Assembly (NCBI GenBank): GCA_000469685.2 | Contig: LS997562.1 | Coordinates: 11,509,514-11,573,513, forward strand | Direction of reading: 5' to 3' | DNA length: 64,000 bases | DNA from: Haemonchus contortus | Taxonomy: Eukaryota; Nematoda; Chromadorea; Rhabditida; Trichostrongylidae | Shown: positions 56,901 through 64,000 of the stretch, one piece after another | How the letters are laid out: each line of letters begins with the position of its first letter | How positions within the stretch are numbered: position 1 is the stretch's first letter | Translations under genes and position numbers: made by a program | Notes under the pieces: generated by a model | The model's input: the letters and a program-made list of their open reading frames with translations, nothing else | Told to the model about the DNA's origin: nothing | Databases searched by the model: none

Positions 56901-59900
56901 AGTGATCGCCGGTTTTATGTAATGATTGGTTCATGAATTGGTCCCATAGTGATTTATGAGCACCCGCGACTTTGAACGCCGTCGTTGTTCCTCTCTTCAG
57001 TTGGTCCGTTTTGGATTTTGGTATAAAAAGCCACCAAACTCCTTGACCTTTATCTTGCACGTGCTTTTTCTGTACGTTTGCCGTTTCGCTAATCCTTAGG
57101 AAGGCCAGAAAAGATAGAAGGATGGCGCACGCGTCTTCAACACTTTCTCGTGATCCGTCTAACAAAGCCCAATTAACCACAGTATTGACGTCCTCTTCTG
57201 AAGCCTTCCTTCTGTTTACTACAGGGGAGGTTTCTCTCTTAGCAGAGTCCACCAAGAGCTTCTGAAGCTCTGCTTCACCTCCCTCCAGCCGCCCATAGAA
57301 GAAATTTAGAGCCGCTATAGCCATAGGTATAGCCTTGAGCTGGTCTTTATGTATCAAGTGGGCGATGAACAGATTTCTGAGCTCCCCTAAATGTGCCCTG
57401 GGGATAGAAAGGGAGGACGTGAAGGTTTCGAATCGAATCCTCATAGCCGAGTACGCCGACATCGTGCCCTGGGAGAGGGAATTCGTGGCTGATTTTCCCA
57501 GGATCTGAGCTAACTCTTCTTTTCCTTCATGGCGAGCAGTCGCGATTGTTTCTGACCACGCCGTCCACTTCGGGCCTGAAAAAGGCGTAACTAAACCATA
57601 GAAAGAGGGGGAGGTGGGTGGGCACTCTGAGCAGAAATTAGCCGGAATGGCCCTAGCTAGGTCACGCTCCCTAGGAGCTGCGTGACCTGACACGCCCCCT
57701 CTAGCCCGTGGTCTTCGCGCCTCATCGAGGCGCTTGACCTTACGAAATACCCTTACGAAATACCCCCCCCCCCATCGACTCGTAAGCCTACGCAAAACCC
57801 CGATTTTGCCTCCGAAACTACGGCAAAAACTTCGTTTTGCTTCTGCTAACTCGTCGGAATCTTAAAGCGCGAGGGTTCAGCGTCATCAGAGAAATCAATT
57901 TTTGCGAAAACAAAATCGAAATTGACGGAAGGAGAGCTGAATGTAAAAGATGGTGAACCGTCTCCTATGAGTGCGCTCCCTTTTGGGACGAAGAATGTAT
58001 CTAAAATCTCCGGGATCCAACCCGATTTTGTGTACAGGGAAAGAAACATGATATGCGAAGGCCACAGAGGAAAACCTATCACCCCTCGGCTTTTGAATTT
58101 TCTGGCCGTCAGAATGGTGTGAGCTATCAAATGTGGGGGAGGAACCCACCAGCAATAATGCCTGGTCCAGAATTGCGATGCGGGATCACTGAAGGCGTCG
58201 ACGGCTGAGCAGCCCTCACAGTACCACCTGGAAACAAACGTTCGGCACTTTTTGTTATTTGCGTTTGCGAACATATCGACCTCAAATGGTCTCCATCTCT
58301 CGTTCAACTTGTCAAAGATAAAATCATTAATGGACCATCCGTCCAAGTCCACTATTCGTGATGCACTATCTGCTTCGTCATTGAGTTCTCTGGGTATCCA
58401 AAATACCTCCAGGTCGATCTTGAGTTGCTCTACTAATTCCCATATCTGTGAAGCAAGTTGTTGTAAAAGACCCTTAGTACTACCTTTATAGAACACTGTC
58501 TGAGCCGCTTGGCTATCCGTCTGGATCTGTACTTTCTCGTAACTGATCAAATGCACGAATGCTTTAATTGCTTGCAAAATGCCGAAAAGTTCTCGTGCAG
58601 CACTGGATGCTTCTATTAGATAATCCGGCAGCGCGGATGTCGCTATCAGGTTTTCGTTTGAGGGGGAATGAAAGACCGCTCCCACTCCTGAATTTGACGC
58701 GTCCGTTGATATTACGAAATAATCCCGAAATTCTTGCGGGACAACATGAAGGTCTGTCTTAGTATTTGTTAAAAAGACCAATCCACGTCTGATCTCTTCC
58801 TTCTCCCCCGAGGTTAAGGGCCATCTGAAGCCAATCCTATGCCCGTTGGATAATTTGGAAGCAACTTCCCCAACCAACGCACGATTCTTTTTCGCTACTT
58901 CTAGTGGAATAACCAAATGCATGGAAGCTAGAGTCCCTAAAAGTCTCAATCTGTCTCTCAACGACGGGCCTCTACTTTTCAGGAGAGCATTCATGATCAA
59001 TCTTGCTCTGACCTTTCTTTCTTCCGTAATGTCCAGCGACATTGCTCTTAAATCAATAACATGACCTAACCAGGTCATTCTCTGACAAGGCTGCCAGGAA
59101 CACTTCTCTTCCGCGAGATAAAATCCTGCCTTTTGCAAATCTCCCCTCACTGTCTCAGAGGAGGCCCTGCACTCTTCTTCTGAATTAGCCCAAATTATCC
59201 CATCATCCAAGTAAATTGCAACGCCTAGCCCGTGAGATCTCCACTTTTTCAAAAGTGGTCTAAACAATTTCATGAAAATGAAAGGCGCTGGGGACAACCC
59301 GAAGGGTAAAACGTTAAACACATACTTTTTAGACTCCCACCGGAAACCCAGATATCTTCTGAAGGCTGGGTGAATTAAAACATGATGATAACCCGATCGT
59401 AGATCAAAACATGTCATGAAACCATGACTAGGCAGAAGGTCTCTAACCTTTGACGTGTCCTCAAACTTAACATGTTCTTTCGTAAGACACTTGTTCAAAT
59501 CTGACAAGTCTAATATGAGGCGCAGTTTCTTACCTCCTTCGGCCACGGATAACGGGTTGATTCGAATAAGTTGAGTTTCGTCACATACAGAGATAGCTTT
59601 TGACTGAATAAGAGACTGAATTTGTTCTGAAACAAAGTCTCTGAATTATGGCAGAATTTCTGTTCGATTCTGAAAATTCAAGATCAGGTTCAACTCGTGA
59701 ATCAAAGCTCGGGAGGTATCCCTCCATCAAAGTTGTCCTTAACAACGAAGAGACATTCAAAGATAGCCAAAACTCTATCTTAGTGTGTATATTACCTGCT
59801 ACGAAATTACTTGGATCTTCTTGGAAACTTGCATTCCTCCACGAAATGTCCAAACCGCCCACATCCATAGCACATGTCCTTTTGCGAGGCACTTCTGCCC

Positions 59901-61552
59901 ATAGGGCGCTTTTCCATTCTGTAGTTGTCGGAAGTGCCTTGACCGTCCGCTCCTGGGAAGTAGTAGGCTCGTTCGGGCATGAATCGGTGAGAAGCGGGAG
60001 CCCATGCCGCCCTCGGGAATCGAAAGGGAGTCTTGCTCCTTTGAAAAGGCTCGAATCGGTTAGTTTTCCATGCCGCCGATTTCTTCTTCGTTTCTTCCTG
60101 TTCTTTCTTCTTCAAAAATTCGGCTAGGATGGGATCTTTGGTAACTTCTGCCTTTTTGTGCTGATCGTAAAGGCAAAGACGGACACATCCCCGTCCGCCA
60201 CAATGAGGAGCTCGTTCCTAGCATTTAATAATGCCACAGCTTTGGACAAACTATCTCTAATGTTGCCTTCTAGAGCGAGATCGATAATCGGCCGAATAAT
60301 ATCAATAATCTCCTGATTAAATTTAAACTGCCTTTCCAAACCTGTCCTGCTGAATATGTGGCCACTTGGCGGAGCAGATGAAGATGCAGTTCCCATTTGA
60401 GCTTGAATAAGGCTTTGTAGAGCTTCTTGTGTCAATTGGTAGACCTTCGGTTGAGCAGTAGAAGAACCTTCGCCAGAGGGTGTTGTCCCTTCCTCAGGCA
60501 TCTCGGAAATAGTCGAATAAGTCGCCACACTCTGAGCAGAAATTAGCCGGAATGGCCCTAGCTAGGTCACGCTCTCTAGGAGCTGCGTGACCTGACACGC
60601 CCCCTCTATCCCGTGGTCTTCGCGCCTCATCGAGGCGCTTGACCTTACGAAATACCCTTACGAAATACCCCCCCCCCTCCATCGACTCGTAAGCCTACGC
60701 AAAACCCCGATTTCGCCTTTTTTTCCGAAAACAAGTTGTTATCGGCATATTCTAGGAAGCACTGAATATTCTGAGCGATCAGGGCTTGGAACGAACCCTT
60801 GACGACTCAGCGAATCGTCGAATGCTTATTCCGGATTCTATCCTCACAACAGAAGCCATGCTGTCAACCCTTCAGGTGTGTGCTGATTCAATATCTCTTA
60901 TGATGTTCCCTAATGCTCTTGAAGATAATGTGATCGTGCTTGATTATTCAGAATATCTTCGAAGGCCTTACTGTGCAAACTGAAAATGTTGCTCGGACTG
61001 TTCGAGAGGAACTACCATTCCTTGGGCTCGAAAAAGCAATGATGTGGCTTACAGAAGAAGGCGTTGATCGACAAGAAGTGAGTTTTTTCACTCCTTGCTC
61101 CTCCTTGTGGTCCCTCAGTAATTAGCTCACTACCAGAAACCAACAAACTTTTCCAAGACTGCGATGAAACCTAGAATTACATAAAAGCATGCTCACTATT
61201 CTCTTAGCTTATGCGGTACAAAAACGTTAAAACCTTATTACTTGAGGCCCATGCTGTGATTCGAGAAACAGCACTGGAAGCCAAGAAGAAGCAAGCTACG
61301 CAAGCTGTTCATATGGAGGATATTCTTCAAAGCCCATTTTTCGACCCGGTAAGAAACTAATAAAAGAGCATAAAACCGTCTACTAATATTCTCGTCCAGG
61401 TACGCGAGCGGGTAATGGCATTGGTGGATGAACCGATTCGTTTCACTGGCCGTTGTGAATCGCAAACTATGCGATTCATCAATGAAGAGCTGCGTCCTGC
61501 AATTGGAATGCATTTTGATTCTGGAGCTACACGAATGCATCTCGATGTCTAA
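53953..61552 (+). CDS. adsl-1: Adenylosuccinate lyase, 13 exons, 478 residues
   Basis: Catalyses two fumarate-releasing steps of purine synthesis (SAICAR to AICAR, adenylosuccinate to AMP) as a cytosolic homotetramer. Exons: 53953-54042, 54091-54156, 54296-54418, 54695-54804, 54969-55122, 55302-55400, 55477-55563, 55628-55738, 55940-56035, 60756-60875, 60952-61077, 61247-61348, 61400-61552. All use GT-AG sites and keep one frame; the sum is 478 codons, the length I remember for the C. elegans protein. Family landmarks are present: [11 protein letters not shown] (exon 3), the active-site histidine in [10 protein letters not shown] (exon 5), the fumarate-lyase signature [12 protein letters not shown] (exon 9) and [12 protein letters not shown] (exon 10). 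Introns are short except intron 9 (4,720 nt), filled by an antisense retrotransposon. No lesion is seen, so the gene should be functional if that intron is spliced. Confidence 0.97.
56084..56139 (-). repeat. PAT-like split repeat R (right end)
   Basis: It shares TTTTGCCTCCGAAACTACGG and GCTTCTGCTAACTCGTCGGA with 57804-57858, differing at one central base. Confidence 0.88.
56226..56455 (-). repeat. Diverged direct repeat in the element's 3' non-coding part
   Basis: Two roughly 95-bp units (about 56228-56322 and 56358-56452) share GGCTTGAAAATA, the GGCGCC/TTGCGCC segment and ACATTAACTACAT. They are separated by an (AT)-rich ATATATGTATATAT run. Confidence 0.7.
56671..57795 (-). pseudogene. Tyrosine recombinase of the PAT-like element, one premature stop
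   Basis: The frame 57795-56881 encodes 304 residues ending FGST at a TGA (56881-56883). The same frame then stays open to 56671 and encodes the missing catalytic end: HSFR (complement of 56788-56799) and a tyrosine in LHYLEP (codon at 56692-56694). Upstream lies the first catalytic arginine (LRISE, about residue 234) and the beta-hairpin lysine region (PKSKTDQ). So R, K, H-x2-R and Y of the tyrosine recombinase family are all still present, split by a single nonsense codon. The first 55 or so residues come from the repeat L' and are probably not part of the real protein. In such elements this enzyme inserts a circular DNA intermediate. Confidence 0.85.
57623..57806 (-). repeat. PAT-like split repeat L' (internal copy)
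   Basis: Nearly identical to 60528-60713 apart from a few substitutions and a poly-C length difference. It contains the palindrome-like GGTCACGC..GCGTGACC and a doubled CCTTACGAAATA. Confidence 0.9.
57804..57858 (-). repeat. PAT-like split repeat R' (internal copy)
   Basis: One mismatch to 56084-56139. It directly abuts L', forming the internal junction block. The RT frame stops inside it (57846). Confidence 0.88.
57846..59637 (-). pseudogene. Reverse transcriptase-RNase H of the PAT-like element
   Basis: The open frame runs from about 59637 to the stop at 57846. Residue numbers here start at a GTG at 59546. RT motifs include [30 protein letters not shown] and the catalytic YLDD (residues 112-115). 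RNase H acidic residues sit in [10 protein letters not shown] (D282), AARELFG (E319) and QTDSQAA (D344). The C-terminal part ([21 protein letters not shown]) matches the extension usual in DIRS-order RT proteins. Upstream sequence that should belong to the same protein ([15 protein letters not shown], 59581-59892) is in another frame, with a TAA just before this one, indicating a frameshift near 59640. The catalytic core itself is uninterrupted. Confidence 0.88.
59807..60528 (-). pseudogene. Gag-like protein of the PAT-like element, frameshifted
   Basis: The N-terminal frame 60528-60124 begins with a run rich in E, G, S and T ([20 protein letters not shown]) and continues with helical sequence ([19 protein letters not shown]). 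The C-terminal frame, ending at 59807, has a basic segment and a CCHC zinc knuckle [14 protein letters not shown] (C-x2-C-x4-H-x4-C), typical of nucleic-acid binding by Gag. The two frames overlap around 60165-60175, where a one-base change has split the gene. The 3' end overlaps the start of the RT region (59807-59892). Confidence 0.75.
60528..60713 (-). repeat. PAT-like split repeat L (left end)
   Basis: It is the terminal copy of the L repeat, ending in CAAAACCCCGATTT on the plus strand. The apparent small frame through it (60494-60682) duplicates the N-terminus of the recombinase frame only because the repeat is duplicated. Confidence 0.9.
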
Positions 61553-62089
61553 GTTATTAGGGGCATTTTCGATACAGGTTTAGTCTTATGTAATTCATTA
61601 GGATCTATGAACGATGTTCATCATCAGGGTTTGTTTAGTAACTGCTTGCTCCTTGTTATGTTTTATTTTCCATGTTCTTCTAGTTTTGTACGGTCTCATA
61701 CAACAGGTGCTCTCCTCCCCACATGCCGGTAGATGCGCCTCAAATTACTTTCCAGTGCTCATGCTCTTTGTGGAGAGCTGAATAGGATGAACTGTTAGAA
61801 AACTCAGTGCTCGATTTCTTTAATAGTGCCTACACAGATCGTGTTCGTAACTGGATGTTGCACTTCGGCGCAGTATTATAGACTAACGACTAGTTTTATA
61901 GTTTTACTAGGATACTCGCGACCAATTCTCGTGATTGCAGTCAAACATGTAAAGTAAAAGTTTCACTCTGCTCAATTTGCCTCGAACGAAAAAATCGTAC
62001 TAACGACATGCTTTTCTATGCTTTTTCGGTCCCATGATACATAAATTTATTCCTTTCTACCAAGAGTAAACACCATTACGTATTTTCAG
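61553..62089. other. Intergenic region between adsl-1 and NTAQ1
   Basis: About 540 bp between stop and next start on the same strand. I see no canonical AATAAA within the first 200 nt after the adsl-1 stop. No gene-like frame. Confidence 0.5.
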
Positions 62090-62090
62090 A
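62084..62090 (+). promoter_or_regulatory. Candidate spliced-leader acceptor for NTAQ1
   Basis: TTTTCAG ends at 62089, five bases before the ATG at 62095. The short distance is typical of trans-spliced nematode messages. Confidence 0.5.
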
Positions 62091-62094
62091 ACGA

Positions 62095-63958
62095 ATGAGT
62101 TCATTTTTCGGCTCCAGAGATAATTGTGATTATACAAAATGTTACTGCGAAGAGAATATCTACAGGTGTGCTGTTTACAATCGTTATTGGTATTCTTCAT
62201 TTTTGCTGTCAACCGAAAAAAAATTGGTTTGTGGAACAAATTTTACCCATGTGGGTTCATTGTTCTTTGTAAGCTCTTCAGTGACGCTGAAGTGAAATAA
62301 GTTGGGAAGATAGCAAATTGATCTGAAATCGTTAGAGAACATAGTCAGCTAGAGAAATTGAAAGCATTAACTCAGTGTCGTGCCGTTCGGACGACTTAAA
62401 GGCCGCCTCGCCTGGGCGCGCGCGTAGTCCCGCCGGGAAGGCACCGTACGCCGCAGAGAGCTAGAGTTTGCCACGTGGCGGCGGACTCTAGCCGCTCTAG
62501 GCGTTGCATCCTTCATTCCACCATCGTGTCAACGCCTCGGACGGCTGCTTTCTCGACTGCTCTTGTGCCTTCAACGTCAGCAACACCGACGAAGCCCCCG
62601 ATGGGCTCTCAGTACCACTCGCATGCCATCTCTAGAGTGGTGACAAGCTGCAAGGATCGAAGTCGGATGGAACAACTGGAAGACGGTCCACTGCCATCAA
62701 GGACCCGGATGCAGCGTAGCCCAAAAGGAGGTGGGAAGGCTTGGATGGAACCTGGTTGAGCTTGAGATCGGATCGTACCCCCAGACCGTAGGTTATAGTG
62801 GGGTTTAATTCGTGTATATATTTTCTTGCTTTTTATTCATAGTATTTTTCTATAGTATTTGTTCACAGTATTTCCATAGTATTTTCATCCATTTATTCGT
62901 ATTGCAATCAATATCATATCGACGTAGTATTCATAAAATGTATATCGTACAAGTGTGCTGGGGTTATACGTGGAATGCCAGTAACATCGGACATATCGCA
63001 GTTACTCTTAGTGCACAGAGGGTAGCACGTAGGCCACGGTGGAACCCCCTCGCCCAGTGTCCGAGGGAGCTCGGCACTGGGCCAGCAACCCCCCTTGTGT
63101 ACTGCGGAGGCAGTAACAACCCGAGGTCCCTGGCGTAGACACCGGGGCCGCAAGGCCTAACATGCCCGCGTGGCAGAGGGTGCCGAGCTTGCGAGCGCGC
63201 GTAAGACCTCGGTCATCATCACGCCGTCCCGACCGCCAGTCCGAGCGATCCACCGACGCATCGGGCGCTCGGCAGGGCGGCCCGGACGGCGCGACACTCA
63301 GCTAAATAGAACAGAGTTGAGAGTATAGTAGAGATGCCTGCAAAGTCCATGTTTCTCCTTGCAGACTTGGTGAGAGAATTCCATCGTCAGAGCAGCCGCG
63401 ATTCTCCGTGATCTTCATCTCAAATTCCCACAAATGCGTACCGCTGTTCTCGCAGGTAGCATCTGGTGAAAGGTTCGTTTATGAACACTTCATATACATA
63501 TATATTTACATGCTCTTCCTTACCTGGGCCTACTCCCTAACGAAGGGCTATAGGTGTATTCCTCTTTTCAAGTAGGTTGTACATGAACTCCTGAAGGGGA
63601 GGGGACGTCATACCATTTTTTTATGGGTCGATCGCTGTTTATAATAACCCTTAGAAATGAGCCCATTTTCTTTCTTCTTAGTGATTCGTTGTTTATCAAA
63701 GAGGTTGGTTTATATTGGGCGGTTTCTTTAATGTTTACCGCATTGTTTTTCAACAAGTTTACCTGTTTCATGAATTACGCTGATGTTCAGGCCTTTTGTG
63801 CTGTGGGACTATCATGTTGTCATGTTGGAACAGCTAGACGACGGCGGTGCTCTGGTCTGGGATTTGGACACCCTTCTGCCGTTCCCGTGTAGTTTCGATG
63901 AGTATTGGATTGGAAGTATCCAGCCCGAGGAGTGGACCATTCCACCTCAGTACGGCAG
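62095..63958 (+). CDS. ntaq1: Protein N-terminal glutamine amidohydrolase (NTAQ1), 3' end off the window
   Basis: Removes the side-chain amide of N-terminal glutamine to give N-terminal glutamate, a first step of the Arg/N-degron pathway. Exons visible: 62095-62165, 63365-63472 and 63791-63958, all with GT-AG sites and one continuous frame. Exon 1 contains YTKCYCEENIYR, the family's CYCEEN motif with the catalytic cysteine. Exon 2 contains FSVIFISNSHKCVPLF. Exon 3 contains the eponymous WDYHVV (catalytic His) and VWDLDTLLPFPCSFDEYW (catalytic Asp region). The human protein is about 205 residues, so roughly the last 90 are beyond the edge. Intron 1 (1,199 nt) holds a GC-rich island. From memory, the same two genes are neighbours in C. 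elegans (R06C7 region), so the arrangement may be old. Confidence 0.93.
62395..63310. repeat. GC-rich island within NTAQ1 intron 1
   Basis: It has two GC-rich blocks (about 62395-62780 and 63015-63300) around an AT-rich stretch (62800-62960) with several ATAGTATTT-like words. Base composition is sharply unlike the surrounding introns. Frames inside (62475-62759 plus, 62914-63153 minus) show no domain I recognise. It is probably an inserted repeat, perhaps a retroelement fragment; no terminal repeat was found. Confidence 0.5.
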
Positions 63959-64000
63959 GTGAATAATCCGGTGTTGCCAGCAACACAAAATTTGCTCATA

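Larger units (their letters stand above)
56084..60713 (-). mobile_element. PAT-like tyrosine-recombinase (DIRS-order) retrotransposon in adsl-1 intron 9
   Basis: On the minus strand the order is: left repeat L (60528-60713), gag, RT-RNase H, then an internal block made of R' (57804-57858) and L' (57623-57806), a tyrosine recombinase, and right repeat R (56084-56139). An internal block whose halves are each repeated at opposite ends is the split-direct-repeat structure described for PAT elements of nematodes. There is no integrase and no long terminal repeat. Only about 90 nt of intron remain outside it, comparable to the gene's other introns. Frame breaks in gag, RT and the recombinase mean this copy is not autonomous. 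Confidence 0.88.

Noticed and set aside
60494..60682. A 62-codon frame identical to the recombinase frame's N-terminus
   Set aside because: It is the duplicated L repeat translated in both places, not a duplicated protein domain.
62475..62759. A 94-codon plus-strand frame in the GC-rich island
   Set aside because: A long frame is expected by chance in GC-rich DNA; low-complexity S/T/P composition and no domain.
62800..62810. GGGTTTAATT resembling the start of the SL1 spliced leader
   Set aside because: The match stops after about nine bases and no donor site or Sm-site arrangement of an SL RNA gene follows.

Overview
The window is eukaryotic and most likely from a parasitic clade V (strongylid, hookworm-like) nematode. 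The host genes have tiny introns (48 nt to about 300 nt) with a TTTCAG-type acceptor. Probable spliced-leader acceptors lie just 5' of start codons. The protein families are nematode-type, including secreted PAN_3-like proteins and a PAT-like retroelement, and the DNA is crowded with decayed repeats. No prokaryotic gene, operon or CRISPR array is present.

From 0 to about 50.4 kb, the minus strand carries a tandem array of 12 copies of a small three-exon secreted-protein gene. Each copy has a 14-codon signal-peptide exon, then an exon with a C-x3-C-x5-C cluster, then a final exon with two more conserved cysteines. Both introns are in phase 0. I read them as single PAN/apple-domain (PAN_3-like) secreted proteins of about 117-129 residues. 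Two subfamilies exist, here called AD and BC. AD and BC genes alternate from 0 to 37 kb (AD1, BC1, AD2, BC2, AD3, BC3, AD4, BC4). After that BC genes alone are tandem at about 3.5 kb spacing (BC5-BC8). Nine copies look intact (AD1 runs off the left edge); AD2, AD3 and BC5 are broken. None of these genes is called by one long ORF, so a simple ORF search misses them.

The spacers and introns of the array hold many mobile-element relics: a tRNA-derived SINE family, TTAA-flanked MITEs, a long-TIR element, a CR1/Jockey-like LINE 3' end, an internally deleted Tc1/mariner-like element, a foldback element, a 196-bp palindromic insert with a 15-bp target duplication, and a 1.8-kb insert containing a 128-bp minisatellite. 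Because the array units are paralogous, several insertions can be recognised against empty sites in sister units.

From 53.9 to 61.6 kb on the plus strand is a complete 13-exon adenylosuccinate lyase gene (478 codons). Its ninth intron is almost entirely a 4.6-kb antisense PAT-like tyrosine-recombinase retrotransposon with split direct repeats. It is followed in the same direction by the first three exons of the N-terminal glutamine amidohydrolase gene (NTAQ1), whose first intron holds a strongly GC-rich island of unknown nature; that gene runs off the right edge.
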